From an uncultured Porphyromonadaceae bacterium (GTDB taxonomy: Bacteria; Bacteroidota; Bacteroidia; Bacteroidales; Muribaculaceae), in NCBI GenBank assembly GCA_946414395.1, contig CAMKOE010000001.1, positions 124,001 to 188,000 on the forward strand: a stretch of DNA of 64,000 nucleotides, in the 5' to 3' direction. Each line of letters starts with the position of its first letter. The stretch's first letter is position 1. Below the pieces are notes generated by a model. The model made no database searches, was not told where the DNA came from, and saw only the letters and a list, made by a program, of their open reading frames with translations. Both the position numbers and the translations under genes were made by a program. Of the stretch, positions 16,474 through 25,695 are shown in pieces.

Positions 16474-18528
16474 TTAACGGATAACTAAAGCCCCCAGGCG
16501 TGACAGGTCGTGGACTTCTACCCTGGATGTGTCGCTGCCATGATATAAAGCGTCTGTGTCATAATATGCCCCCGAAACGACCACCCGCTTCACGTCACAT
16601 AGTTCAAGCAACTTGTCAATCGATGCGTGAAACCGCTTGGTGATGATGACCTCATCCAGGGCCATCTTGCTAGATGACGTCATGTGTTTCCACTGCCCTG
16701 GACCGGCAATCATCATGCGGTGCCCCATGAGGAAGGCATAGGGCGGCTTGATCATGCATTCGTCAAGTTGCAGGGTATCATCACTGGAGAGAAACTGCAG
16801 GCGATTGATGCCATGGTGGGCAAGAAACCCCGAATAATAACGGGAAAAAGTGATGGAGTCAACCTCTTCATCATCAGGATCCCAGACATATCCTGTTCCG
16901 TCATGATAATATATAATAGGTGTTGATGTATAGGAATTGAAAATGACAAGCCCGCGATGAGGAGTGCGCGTTTCAACCCACAATGAATGCAGGAGCATGA
17001 CTGCTATCGCCGCACCAGCCGCTATCATGAATCGATGATCCTTGAGGTAAAGCCACAGTATGACTAGCAGCAAGACTGTAAAATAGGCGATCACACCAAA
17101 GCCCGTTACATAAATGCCGCCCAAGTGTGACCATGACACGCCGTTAATCACCTCGGTTATCCAATGGATGTATTGATAAATCGCGTCCAGCAAGCCATTA
17201 AGCCATGCCCATTCAAACCCCGCCGCAGTCACTAGCAGGAAGAGAGCCCCAAGCACCATGAAAAAGGGTAGAATCGGCACGATAGCGAGGTTGGATAGCA
17301 GCGACATGATGGAAACCGTGTGGAAATAATATGCGTTCAAGGCCAATGTCGCCAGCATGGCCACAATCGACGCTATGGCGGTCGAGGTCAGGTAATTGAC
17401 GACCCTATAGCGGCTCCGCATTGATTTGGGCAGCCGGGCAAAAAGCAGTATGGCCCCAATCGTGATGAAACTCAACTGGAAACCGACGCCATAAATTGCC
17501 GATGGATTGAAAACAAGAATGATGAGAGCCGCCAGTGCCAGGGCATTAAACGAAACTGACCGGCGGTAAAAGATAAATGAGATAAACACCATGCCAATCA
17601 TGATTGTGGAACGGACCACACTGGGTGAAAGGCCGGTATATACCGCAAACAGGCTTATCGCAGCGATTGTGATGCCGAGGCGCAGTTTCTTGAGCCGGAA
17701 ATAATCAAGCGGAAACAGCATCCACCAGATGATCAGGGAAATGAATCCCACGTGGAGTCCGCTCAACGCAAGCACGTGAGCCACGCCAGCAGCACAGAAT
17801 TCCTGTCGTGTCGCTTTGTCGATAAACCCGCTGTTTCCAAGCAATACCGCAACGATAAAATGCTGACTGGGCGGTGAAAGGGTTGAATTGAATACCTTGA
17901 GTTGCAAGTCACGCCTGGAGTTGGCCAACCGTGTGAACAGGGTGGGAGAGTGGCCAATTCTCTTTACATGATGAACAGGCAAATGCTGCTGGTAACGCAC
18001 GCCCTTGCTGTCAATCAGGTAGTTGGCATAATCCATCTCGTCAGGATTGCCTAGGGACCCCACCTCTTTCAGTCCTGCTTTCCAGGCAACCAAGTCTCCG
18101 GCGCGCATGGTGTAGTCACACCCTCTGGTCGATAGCAGCACTTTGCAACGCGGGATGTCACGGGAAAGCAATTCCACGGTCATGCGCATCGAGAAGTCGG
18201 TATATTCCAGATTGACGACGCGGCCGCAATATGCTTTTCCATGCAATTGCTCCTCAGTCAGTTGCTGTGGATAATGGACAATGGCCGTAATCCATCCCAA
18301 CGCCATCGCAGCCACTGCAAGAGTGACGGTCATGAGCGACCTCCACTTCAAGCGGGCGGAAGGCGATTGCGCACGTCTGGAAATCAGCAGGTGGATGATG
18401 ATCGCCGCTCCCAGTATCGCCAGCGGTGGCAGCCATGAATGAACAACCCGCTGCAAGAGAATACCCATTGCGAATGGTGTGACCACTCGCAAGACTGGCA
18501 TCCTCGACAATATATGGGTTGATGACAT
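16474..18528 (-). CDS. comEC: ComEC/Rec2-family DNA-uptake membrane protein
   Basis: 684 residues. An N-terminal hydrophobic pair and DUF4131-like OB region (about 1-200, with KAYCGRVVNLEYTDFSMRM) come before the competence core (about 225-500), which contains the diagnostic AGVAHVLALSGLHVGFIS and GLSPSVVRSTIM motifs in many membrane helices. The last 170 residues are soluble but lack the HxHxDH metal motif of the metallo-beta-lactamase domain found in longer ComEC proteins. ComEC forms the inner-membrane channel for single-stranded DNA in natural transformation. It lies 40 nt downstream of aroE, in one transcript. No other competence gene is in view. Confidence 0.88.
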   Translation of the reverse strand: MSSTHILSRMPVLRVVTPFAMGILLQRVVHSWLPPLAILGAAIIIHLLISRRAQSPSARLKWRSLMTVTLAVAAMALGWITAIVHYPQQLTEEQLHGKAYCGRVVNLEYTDFSMRMTVELLSRDIPRCKVLLSTRGCDYTMRAGDLVAWKAGLKEVGSLGNPDEMDYANYLIDSKGVRYQQHLPVHHVKRIGHSPTLFTRLANSRRDLQLKVFNSTLSPPSQHFIVAVLLGNSGFIDKATRQEFCAAGVAHVLALSGLHVGFISLIIWWMLFPLDYFRLKKLRLGITIAAISLFAVYTGLSPSVVRSTIMIGMVFISFIFYRRSVSFNALALAALIILVFNPSAIYGVGFQLSFITIGAILLFARLPKSMRSRYRVVNYLTSTAIASIVAMLATLALNAYYFHTVSIMSLLSNLAIVPILPFFMVLGALFLLVTAAGFEWAWLNGLLDAIYQYIHWITEVINGVSWSHLGGIYVTGFGVIAYFTVLLLVILWLYLKDHRFMIAAGAAIAVMLLHSLWVETRTPHRGLVIFNSYTSTPIIYYHDGTGYVWDPDDEEVDSITFSRYYSGFLAHHGINRLQFLSSDDTLQLDECMIKPPYAFLMGHRMMIAGPGQWKHMTSSSKMALDEVIITKRFHASIDKLLELCDVKRVVVSGAYYDTDALYHGSDTSRVEVHDLSRLGALVIR

Positions 18529-18568
18529 CGATAGCAGTGACTAAAACAATCTTCCCAGACAAGAAGTG

Positions 18569-19345
18569 TCAAGTCGTGGCCGGTTGTGTCCAGATGTCAT
18601 AGGCTTCTATGGCCTGCAACAGGAGCATCTCGATACCGTTCATAGTCTGTGCACCTTGGCTGGCCGCATGCTTGAGGAAAAGGGTCTCTTCAGGATTATA
18701 GATCAAGTCATAGCACAGGTGATGAGCGGTGAGAAAGCGATAGGGAAAGTCAGGACAGCGATCCACCTCGGGATACATGCCCACAGGCGTGGCATTAACC
18801 ACAAGACGGCATGATGTGACCATCGCGCGAGTAATTTCCTCTGGTACAAGTATATCTGCGGCCTTGCGTCTCGACACGGGTTGAACTGCAATACCACGAC
18901 TGGCGAGCGCGGCGCCAACCGCCTTGGCTGCGCCTCCGGTACCCAGGACCATGGCCTTATCGCCCGCTTCTAGGGTTGAGGGCAACGTTGCGCCAAAGGC
19001 AGTAACGTCGGTATTATAACCCCGCAAGCCTGTCAAAACGCCGGAGTCCGCATCGCGCATGAAGCGAATCACATTGACCGCGCCCACGACGCGGGCGCTC
19101 TCGTCCAGGTCATCCAGCAAGGGAATGACTGCCTCCTTGTAGGGCGCCGTGACATTGAGGCCATCGAGCATCGGGTTATCGGCGATGATGCCCGTCAACT
19201 GGTCGATGTCGGTGATGTCGAAGTTGACATATTGCGCATTGATACCCTCGTCTTGGAACTTCTGGTTAAAAAAGTCACGCGAGAAGGAATGAGTCAACGG
19301 ATGACCGATGAGGCCGTAAAGGCGCTTGTCTAGTGGAGATTCCAT
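18569..19345 (-). CDS. aroE: Shikimate dehydrogenase
   Basis: 258 residues from ATG 19345 (MESPLDKRLYGLIGHPL). An in-frame GTG at 19369 would add eight residues and is less likely. The substrate domain has YGLIGHPLTHSFS (shikimate-binding Ser pair) and NVTAPYKEAV with the catalytic Lys; GYNTDVTAF supplies the catalytic Asp. The NADP domain has VLGTGGAAKAVGAAL. It reduces 3-dehydroshikimate to shikimate with NADPH in aromatic amino-acid synthesis. It leads the aroE-comEC transcript, with a -7 box 67 nt upstream. The association with comEC has no obvious functional logic. Confidence 0.93.
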   Translation of the reverse strand: MESPLDKRLYGLIGHPLTHSFSRDFFNQKFQDEGINAQYVNFDITDIDQLTGIIADNPMLDGLNVTAPYKEAVIPLLDDLDESARVVGAVNVIRFMRDADSGVLTGLRGYNTDVTAFGATLPSTLEAGDKAMVLGTGGAAKAVGAALASRGIAVQPVSRRKAADILVPEEITRAMVTSCRLVVNATPVGMYPEVDRCPDFPYRFLTAHHLCYDLIYNPEETLFLKHAASQGAQTMNGIEMLLLQAIEAYDIWTQPATT

Positions 19346-19411
19346 ATTGTCGCTATCGGTTAAAGTCACAGTTTATCTGAATAACTAGGGGCAAAATCGC
19401 TTGCCTAGCCG

Positions 19412-19419
19412 CAAATATA
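19412..19419 (-). promoter_or_regulatory. -7 box of aroE-comEC promoter
   Basis: Minus-strand TATATTTG matches TAnnTTTG. Immediately downstream CTAGG (19385-19389) can pair with CCTAG (19404-19408), around the expected transcription start. Confidence 0.5.
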
Positions 19420-19506
19420 GTGACAATTGCCCAAATCATCGCTCTAAAGAGCCGAAAAAGTGAAAAAAACCTCCTCTAACGACAACAATTATTGGCAACT
19501 TATGTG

Positions 19507-19514
19507 TAACTTTG
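19507..19514 (+). promoter_or_regulatory. -7 box of the mlaD-like gene
   Basis: TAACTTTG matches TAnnTTTG. The transcript would start about 30 nt before ATG 19549. Confidence 0.5.
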
Positions 19515-19548
19515 CGCCAATAATCAAGAATAATCATTTATAAGGAAC

Positions 19549-20451
19549 ATGAAATTTCTGACAAAGAATGTCAAGATAGCGCTTACCGTGATTGTGGGCA
19601 TGGCGCTTCTCTACTGGGGCATCAACTACCTGAAAGGCGTCAACCTGTTGACTCCTGCCAACCGATATTTTACTGAGGTCAAGAGCACTGATGGGCTTCT
19701 TGAGGCCGCACCGGTTACCGTCAACGGTTTCCAAGTGGGCCAGGTGAGAGAAATCAACTACGACTACCAGAAGAACAAGATCACCGTCATGCTGGCCATG
19801 GACAAGGACATGACCATCCCCGAGGGAAGCACGCTCAACATGGTGACGGGTCTGATGGGTGGTGCCTCGCTGGTGCTTAACCTGGGTGATGGCGCAGCCA
19901 TGAAGCCCGGCAGTTATATCCCTACAACTGATATACCCGGACTGATGGACCACGTGACCGAGAATGTGTTGCCCATGGTGAATGGCATGCTGCCCAAGGT
20001 GGACTCCATCATGAACAACGTGAATGGCTTGACAGGTGACCCGGCTCTTGCCGCAGCCCTCATGCGCCTCGATGCCATTACCCGCCAGTTGCAGAACAGT
20101 TCGCAGCAACTCACCCTGCTGTTGACCAACCTGAACCGCAGTGTCCCCACCGTGATGGGCAATGTGAACGGTATCGCCGGCAACCTGAACGGCGCCTCGA
20201 GCGATATTACCGACTTTACTGCCTCACTCAAGCAATTACCGCTGGATTCCACGGTGAAGACACTGAACACCACTCTGGCCAACCTGCAGGCACTGAGTGA
20301 GCAACTGAATGATAAGAATTCAACCCTGGGCAAGGTCATGAACGACCGCGAACTCTATGACAACGCCAACCACGCCATTGCCAGTCTTGACTCGCTGTTG
20401 ACCGACATCAAGGCACATCCCAAGCGTTACATCAATGTGAAGGTCTTTTAA
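19549..20451 (+). CDS. MlaD family (MCE domain) lipid-transport protein
   Basis: 300 residues. One N-terminal membrane anchor (about residues 9-26, VKIALTVIVGMALLYWGIN) precedes a single MCE domain (about 38-120, YFTEVKSTDGLLEAAPVTVNG-type start, then VGQVREI and IPEGSTLNMVTGL). The rest is a long, polar, helical region with repeated Leu/Asn/Thr heptads (about 130-300), likely coiled coil or amphipathic stalk. MCE proteins bind lipids and hand phospholipids between inner and outer membranes with MlaE permease and MlaF ATPase. Neither partner is adjacent here, so the complex must be completed elsewhere. It is monocistronic with its own promoter and terminator. Confidence 0.88.
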   Translation: MKFLTKNVKIALTVIVGMALLYWGINYLKGVNLLTPANRYFTEVKSTDGLLEAAPVTVNGFQVGQVREINYDYQKNKITVMLAMDKDMTIPEGSTLNMVTGLMGGASLVLNLGDGAAMKPGSYIPTTDIPGLMDHVTENVLPMVNGMLPKVDSIMNNVNGLTGDPALAAALMRLDAITRQLQNSSQQLTLLLTNLNRSVPTVMGNVNGIAGNLNGASSDITDFTASLKQLPLDSTVKTLNTTLANLQALSEQLNDKNSTLGKVMNDRELYDNANHAIASLDSLLTDIKAHPKRYINVKVF

Positions 20452-20519
20452 AATCAGGACTTAACGATGGAATGGCCTCTTGAAAACCCATAGTTGAAAA
20501 CTAAAAAACGCCTAAAGAG

Positions 20520-20556
20520 AACTCTATTTGGACTCAATCTAAATAGAGTTTTTTTT
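20520..20556 (+). terminator. Terminator after mlaD-like gene
   Basis: AACTCTATTT (20520-20529) pairs perfectly with AAATAGAGTT (20541-20550), followed by a run of T. Confidence 0.8.
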
Positions 20557-20867
20557 GAAATTTACCGATTTCAGCCTTTGGCGTTTTGAATCATCGAAAT
20601 AATAATGGATTGCGACAGTGCCGAAAATCATAGTCCTCAGTCATAGATAAACTAAAGCGCTGATTAACAACGATGTGAAAAAATGACGGGAACCAAAAAT
20701 ATTAAAAAAAATTAATTGAGATATAACCATTTGTTTTTCAATATCGTTACGCTTAAAATGAGATTTCCAAATTTTTAAAGCATTTTTTTAAAAGAAATTA
20801 TTAACCGAAATTTGTACTGCTAAAAAGCACCTAACAAACCAACCATTACTAAGTAAAATATCAGAAA
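20557..20867. other. AT-rich dnaA upstream region
   Basis: About 310 nt without a gene. A weak -7-like GAAATTTG lies at 20807-20814, about 55 nt before dnaA. I looked for TTATnCACA boxes, expected if this were the origin, and saw none. A-rich runs are frequent. Confidence 0.4.
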
Positions 20868-22271
20868 ATGTCTAACGTTGCACAACAGTGGAACCGCTGC
20901 CTTGACGCCATCAAGGCAAACCTGCCGGCCGAACAGTTTGATGTTTGGTTCGCTCCCATTGTAGCCGTTGACTTTGAACCTGAAACCAGCCGTGTAACAC
21001 TGCGCGTGCCCTCACAGTTCTTTGTAGAGCAGATCGAGGGCCGATACATTAATGTGCTCTCAGCAGCGCTGAAGAAGGTCTTCGGCGAGAATGTCAAACT
21101 CACCTATAAATATAATGTGGTGGGCAATGACGACGCTAGTGCGGTGGAGCAATCCGAAGACAACTCAAGCGTTAAACTCAAGCGGGAACTCAAGATCCAC
21201 AAGCCCCGTGTCGCTAACCCGTTTGACAGCGAAGACAACCTTGAGGACATAGACCCGCAACTCAACCCGCGGTACACCTTCGAGAACTACTGCGGCAGCA
21301 TGAGCAACAAACTCGCGCTGAGCATCGGTCAGGCCATCGCCGAGCATCCCGAGGTGAAGACCTACAATCCGCTGTTTGTCTTTGGCTCCACTGGAGTGGG
21401 CAAGACCCATCTCCTGCAGGCCATCGGCATCAAACTCAAGGAGAACAATCCCCGCACGCGGGTTCTATATGTGACCGCAAGGGTGTTTGAGAGTCAGTAC
21501 ACGACTGCTGTAAAACAAAACAAGATCAACGACTTCATTAATTTTTATCAGAGTATTGACGTGCTCTTGCTTGACGATATTCAGGAATTTGCAGGCAAGA
21601 CAGGCACGCAGAATACATTCTTCCACATCTTCAACCATCTGCACCAGCACCAGCGTCAACTGGTGATGTCCAGCGACTGCCGTCCCAGCGACCTCGATGG
21701 CATGGTGCCCAGGTTGATTTCCCGCTTTAAGTGGGGCATGACGGTGGAACTGGAGAAGCCCGACCTGGAATTGCGCCGCAAGTTCCTCGCTATGAAAGCA
21801 GCCCAGGATGGTCTCAACATCAGCAACGAAGTCCTTGACTTCATTGCCACTAGCGTCACCGAAAACGTGCGCGAACTGGAGGGCGTCATGGTCGCATTGC
21901 TGGCCCATGCCACCATGCTGGGACAGGACATCACCATCGACCTTGCCCGTAGCGTGATTGGCAACACCGTCAAGGTGAGCCAGCGCCAGGTGACCTTTGA
22001 GTCCATCGCCGAGACGGTGGCCGATTACTACAATCTGCCCACCAACCTGCTCTACGGCAAGTCCCGCAAGCGCGAGATCAGCGATGCCCGGCAACTGGTG
22101 ATGTACCTGGCCAAAAAGGAGGCACAGATGTCATCGACCAGCATCGGAGCCAAACTCGACCGCACTCATGCCACCGTGCTTCATGCCTGCATCCAGATTG
22201 AGCAGCGCATGTCGATCGAGAAGGATTTTTCTAAGGAAGTTCAGGCAATTACTGCCAGCCTAACTCAATAG
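20868..22271 (+). CDS. dnaA: Chromosomal replication initiator DnaA
   Basis: 467 residues with all four DnaA regions. Domain I (about 1-85, MSNVAQQWNRCLDAIK start) is the oligomerisation and helicase-loading module; a short acidic linker (about 88-125) follows. The AAA+ core (about 135-345) has Walker A GSTGVGKTH (Lys 179), Walker B LLLDDIQEF and sensor/arginine-finger region MVPRLISRFKWG. The DNA-binding domain IV ends in the signature DRTHATVLHACIQIE near residue 440. It opens the chromosomal origin and also acts as a transcription factor. Transcribed alone with a strong hairpin behind it. Confidence 0.97.
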   Translation: MSNVAQQWNRCLDAIKANLPAEQFDVWFAPIVAVDFEPETSRVTLRVPSQFFVEQIEGRYINVLSAALKKVFGENVKLTYKYNVVGNDDASAVEQSEDNSSVKLKRELKIHKPRVANPFDSEDNLEDIDPQLNPRYTFENYCGSMSNKLALSIGQAIAEHPEVKTYNPLFVFGSTGVGKTHLLQAIGIKLKENNPRTRVLYVTARVFESQYTTAVKQNKINDFINFYQSIDVLLLDDIQEFAGKTGTQNTFFHIFNHLHQHQRQLVMSSDCRPSDLDGMVPRLISRFKWGMTVELEKPDLELRRKFLAMKAAQDGLNISNEVLDFIATSVTENVRELEGVMVALLAHATMLGQDITIDLARSVIGNTVKVSQRQVTFESIAETVADYYNLPTNLLYGKSRKREISDARQLVMYLAKKEAQMSSTSIGAKLDRTHATVLHACIQIEQRMSIEKDFSKEVQAITASLTQ

Positions 22272-22296
22272 AGACTCAAGTCAAGTAAATCATTAT

Positions 22297-22340
22297 TCAG
22301 TGGGGGTGAATCCGTCAGCCGACAGATTCACCCCCACTGA
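22297..22340. terminator. Bidirectional terminator after dnaA
   Basis: Perfect 16-bp arms TCAGTGGGGGTGAATC (22297-22312) and GATTCACCCCCACTGA (22325-22340) lie between convergent dnaA and the exonuclease gene. Confidence 0.75.
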
Positions 22341-22364
22341 TTTATGCGTACAGTCGGTAAATGT

Positions 22365-22856
22365 TCAGAGCAGGGTGATGGCAATGTGGGCACAGGCCTC
22401 GGCATCGGCCAGTGCGTTGTGGTGGTTGCGCAGGTCAAATCCGCAATAGGCGGCAACGGTGTCGAGTTTGTGGTCGGGCAGTTGCTTGAGCAGCCTTTTA
22501 GAGGCCTGGCATGTGCAGTAAAACCTATAGTCGGGGTAATCCATCTGGTAACAGCGAAAAACCGCCTTCAGGCAACTCTCGTCAAAGGACTTGTTGTGCG
22601 CTACCAGGGGCAAGCCCTCGATGAGCGGCTCGATGCGTGCCCACACATCGGGAAATACCGGGGCATCATCGGTATCCTCATGCCCCAGGCCGTGGACACG
22701 CTGGCACCAGTAGTTGTAATAATTGGGTTCGGGCTGAATGAGAGAGTAGAACGTGTCGGCAATTTCGCCGCCACGAACAACGACAACACCAACCGAGCAG
22801 ACGCTGGTGCGCTCGCTGTTGGCCGTCTCAAAATCTATTGCCGCAAAGTCCTGCAT
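22365..22856 (-). CDS. DEDDh-type 3'-5' exonuclease (DnaQ-like)
   Basis: 163 residues, a stand-alone exonuclease domain. The DEDDh residues are all present: DFE (Asp 8, Glu 10), HNKSFD (Asp 92) and HHNALADAEA (His 146, Asp 151). Short members like this resemble the DNA polymerase III epsilon subunit without its tau/alpha-binding tail, so it may be a proofreading subunit, a repair nuclease or an RNase T-like enzyme; the sequence alone does not decide. The dnaE polymerase is encoded separately at 46.5 kb. It is monocistronic, convergent with dnaA and divergent from gyrA. Confidence 0.88.
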   Translation of the reverse strand: MQDFAAIDFETANSERTSVCSVGVVVVRGGEIADTFYSLIQPEPNYYNYWCQRVHGLGHEDTDDAPVFPDVWARIEPLIEGLPLVAHNKSFDESCLKAVFRCYQMDYPDYRFYCTCQASKRLLKQLPDHKLDTVAAYCGFDLRNHHNALADAEACAHIAITLL

Positions 22857-22883
22857 ATCACTGATTCCTTATTAAAATTGTGA

Positions 22884-22891
22884 CAAAAATA
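22884..22891 (-). promoter_or_regulatory. -7 box of the exonuclease gene
   Basis: Minus-strand TATTTTTG matches TAnnTTTG, 27 nt upstream of the start codon. Confidence 0.45.
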
Positions 22892-22998
22892 CTAATTATA
22901 TGCCACAATCAAGATAATTTTCACAGGGTTTTAAACATTTTCGGGTCAACTCAGTCAAAAAGTGGCGCAAATCCAATGGTTGATAGAAAAATTATGCG

Positions 22999-23019
22999 TA
23001 AATTTGTAGGTTAAACCTA
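22999..23019 (+). promoter_or_regulatory. gyrA -7 box with palindrome at the start site
   Basis: TAAATTTG (22999-23006) matches TAnnTTTG. It is followed at once by the palindrome TAGGTTAAACCTA (23007-23019), which covers the expected transcription start. The roughly 90-nt leader also has CGAG (23024-23027) with CTCG (23031-23034) and a GC-rich stretch unlike the surrounding spacer. Confidence 0.5.
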
Positions 23020-23102
23020 ATATCGAGGTACTCGTGCTAGCCTGGGGCGCATTTTAGCCTGCGGTGCGGTGCCCGGAACAGATTTAAAAGAATAAAAAAA
23101 GA

Positions 23103-25655
23103 ATGGACAACGATCGAATTCTAGAGATCAACATTGAGAATGAAATGAAGACCAGTTACATCGACTACTCGATGTCGGTCATCGTTTCACGCGCGCTACC
23201 CGACGTGCGAGACGGCTTTAAGCCCGTGCACCGCAGGGTACTCTACGGCATGGACAAGTTGCGTAACTATTCCAATGCCCCCTACAAGAAGTCGGCCCGT
23301 ATCGTGGGTGACGTGCTCGGTAAGTACCACCCCCACGGCGATTCATCGGTTTATTTTGCTATGGTCCGTCTGGCTCAGGAATGGGCCATGCGCTACCCGC
23401 TGGTTGACGGCCAGGGTAACTTCGGATCGGTTGACGGTGACAGCCCTGCTGCCATGCGTTACACCGAGGTGCGTCTCGACAAGATGGGCGAGAGCATGAT
23501 GGAAGACATGGACAAGGACACCGTTGACTTTGTGCCCAACTTTGACAACACCCTCGAGGAACCCTCGGTGCTGCCCACCCGCATCCCCAACCTGCTGGTG
23601 AACGGTGCAACGGGTATTGCCGTCGGCATGGCCACCAACATGGCCCCCCACAACTTGGGTGAGTGTATCGACGGTTGCCTGGCATTGCTCGAAGATCCCG
23701 AGATGGAGGTGAGCGACCTGATGAACTACATCAAGGCTCCCGACTTCCCCACGGGCGGTATCATCTACGGATATCAGGGCGTGAAAGACGCCTTTGAGAC
23801 TGGACGCGGACGCATCGTCGTGCGGGCCAAGGCCGAGATTGAGACCGAACACAACCACGAGCGCATTGTCGTTAACGAGATTCCCTACAACGTCAACAAG
23901 AAAGACCTGATCGAGAACATCGCCCGCCTGGTCGAGGAAAAGAAGATTGAAGGCATTGCCGACATCAATGACGAGAGTGACCGCCACGGTATGCGCATCG
24001 TCATCGATGTCAAGAAGGACTTCAACCCCAGCGTGCTGCTCAACAAACTCTACAAGATGACCGAGTTGCAGTCATCCTTCAGTGTCAACAACGTGTGTCT
24101 GGTTAATGGCCGCCCCATGCTGCTGAACCTCAAGCAATTGTTGCACTACTTTCTGGAGCACCGCCATGAGGTGGTTATCCGTCGTACCCAGTATGACCTC
24201 AAGAAGGCCAAGGAACGTGCCCACATCCTGGAAGGACTCATCATTGCCAGCGACAATATAGATGAGGTAATCGCCATCATCAAGAGCAGTGACTCGACCG
24301 AACATGCCATCCAGCGCCTGTGTGAGCGTTTCAGCCTCACCGAGGTCCAGGCACGAGCCATCGTGGAGATGCGCTTGCGCCAGTTGACAGGCTTGGAGCA
24401 AGAGAAACTGCACAACGAGTTGGCCGAGGTGCGCAAGACCATCGAGCACCTGCAAGCCATCCTGGACGATCCCGCCGAGTGCCGCAAGGTCATCGAGGAG
24501 GAATTGCTCGAAGTCAAGGAAAAATTCGGCGACGAACGCCGCACCCAGATTGAATATTCCAGCGAGGAGATGAATGCAGAGGACTTCTACAGTGACGATC
24601 CCATGATCATCACCATCTCCCACTTCGGTTATATCAAGCGCACCCCGCTCAAGGAATACCGTGCCCAGGCACGTGGCGGCGTGGGTGCCAAGGGCAGTGA
24701 CACACGCGATGAGGACTTCATCGAGTATGTCTATGAAGCCACCAACCACAATTACATGTTGTTCTTCACCGCCACGGGCCGCTGCTTCTGGCTGCGTGTG
24801 TTTGAGATTCCCGAGGGCGCCAAGAACAGCAAGGGCCGTGCTATCCAGAATCTGCTCAACCTGGATGCCGAGAACCGTATCATGGCGTTTGTCCGTGCAA
24901 CGGCTCTCACCGATCCCGACTATAACCAGTCACATTATATTGTATTTGCCACCAAGAATGGTGTCGTCAAGCGCACGCGCTTGAGTGAGTATTCTCGTCC
25001 CCGCGCCAACGGTGTTCGCGCCCTCAACATCAATGAGGACGACCGCCTGGTGGGCGCCATCCTCACCGAGGGTGACAGCGAGGTGATCCTGGCCAACAGC
25101 AAGGGCTACGCCATCCGCTTCAACGAGAACCAGGTGCGCTCGATGGGCCGTACTGCCACCGGCGTCAGGGGCATGAGCCTGAGCGAGGGTGACGAGGTGA
25201 TCGGCATGATCTGCATGCGTGCCGGAACCCGTGACGACGTGCTCGTCGTTTCGGAGCAGGGCATGGGCAAACGCAGTGCCCTCGAGGACTACCGCGTGAC
25301 TCATCGTGGCGGAAAGGGTGTTAAAACCATTAACATCACGCCCAAGACTGGCAAGTTAATTGCAATTAAGAATGTGAATGACGATAACGACCTTGTCATT
25401 ATCAACAAGAGCGGCATCGCCATCAGGCTACGAGTTAGTTCACTGCGTGTAATGGGACGCGCCACTCAGGGTGTAAGGCTGATCAACCTGGAGAAGAAAA
25501 ACGACGAGATAGCAAGCGTTTGCAAGGTTGACACCGAACCCGAGACGACCGACGAGGATAGCGTTCGCGACGCCTTCAACGACGATATTAACGAACATAC
25601 TCCTCAAGAAGAGAACTCCGAGAACTCTGAGAACTCCGAGAACCAACAAGAATGA
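23103..25655 (+). CDS. gyrA: DNA gyrase subunit A
   Basis: 850 residues. The breakage-reunion domain starts with [20 protein letters not shown]. The quinolone-determining segment is [14 protein letters not shown] (Ser 81 equals E. coli Ser83 and Phe 85 equals Asp87, a Bacteroidota-type residue), and the DNA-linking Tyr is Tyr 120 in AMRYTEVRL. Six GyrA-C blades follow from about residue 500; the GyrA box region reads [15 protein letters not shown], the hallmark that separates gyrase from topoisomerase IV. The tail (about 815-850) is acidic and ends in a [10 protein letters not shown] tract. The enzyme adds negative supercoils with GyrB, which is not in the window. The gene lies upstream of a TPR gene by 40 nt and may be co-transcribed with it. 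Confidence 0.96.
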   Translation: MDNDRILEINIENEMKTSYIDYSMSVIVSRALPDVRDGFKPVHRRVLYGMDKLRNYSNAPYKKSARIVGDVLGKYHPHGDSSVYFAMVRLAQEWAMRYPLVDGQGNFGSVDGDSPAAMRYTEVRLDKMGESMMEDMDKDTVDFVPNFDNTLEEPSVLPTRIPNLLVNGATGIAVGMATNMAPHNLGECIDGCLALLEDPEMEVSDLMNYIKAPDFPTGGIIYGYQGVKDAFETGRGRIVVRAKAEIETEHNHERIVVNEIPYNVNKKDLIENIARLVEEKKIEGIADINDESDRHGMRIVIDVKKDFNPSVLLNKLYKMTELQSSFSVNNVCLVNGRPMLLNLKQLLHYFLEHRHEVVIRRTQYDLKKAKERAHILEGLIIASDNIDEVIAIIKSSDSTEHAIQRLCERFSLTEVQARAIVEMRLRQLTGLEQEKLHNELAEVRKTIEHLQAILDDPAECRKVIEEELLEVKEKFGDERRTQIEYSSEEMNAEDFYSDDPMIITISHFGYIKRTPLKEYRAQARGGVGAKGSDTRDEDFIEYVYEATNHNYMLFFTATGRCFWLRVFEIPEGAKNSKGRAIQNLLNLDAENRIMAFVRATALTDPDYNQSHYIVFATKNGVVKRTRLSEYSRPRANGVRALNINEDDRLVGAILTEGDSEVILANSKGYAIRFNENQVRSMGRTATGVRGMSLSEGDEVIGMICMRAGTRDDVLVVSEQGMGKRSALEDYRVTHRGGKGVKTINITPKTGKLIAIKNVNDDNDLVIINKSGIAIRLRVSSLRVMGRATQGVRLINLEKKNDEIASVCKVDTEPETTDEDSVRDAFNDDINEHTPQEENSENSENSENQQE
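25611..25643 (+). repeat. 9-nt tandem repeat at the 3' end of gyrA
   Basis: Three copies of GAGAACTC(C/T) (25611-25619, 25620-25628, 25629-25637) plus a partial fourth (25638-25643) encode the repeated Glu-Asn-Ser of the GyrA tail. Copy-number change would keep the frame. Confidence 0.85.
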
Positions 25656-25695
25656 TAAAAAACAAACATTATAAACCAATTTAATTGTTAATAAA

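Noticed and set aside
19346-19369. GTG start of aroE at 19369
   Set aside because: The ATG at 19345 gives the conserved start; the extra eight residues are polar and unlike the family.
20557-20867. Replication origin next to dnaA
   Set aside because: No TTATnCACA-type boxes in the spacer. Two isolated perfect TGTGGATAA boxes occur at 18266-18274 (inside comEC) and 43633-43641, too few and too far to support an origin.
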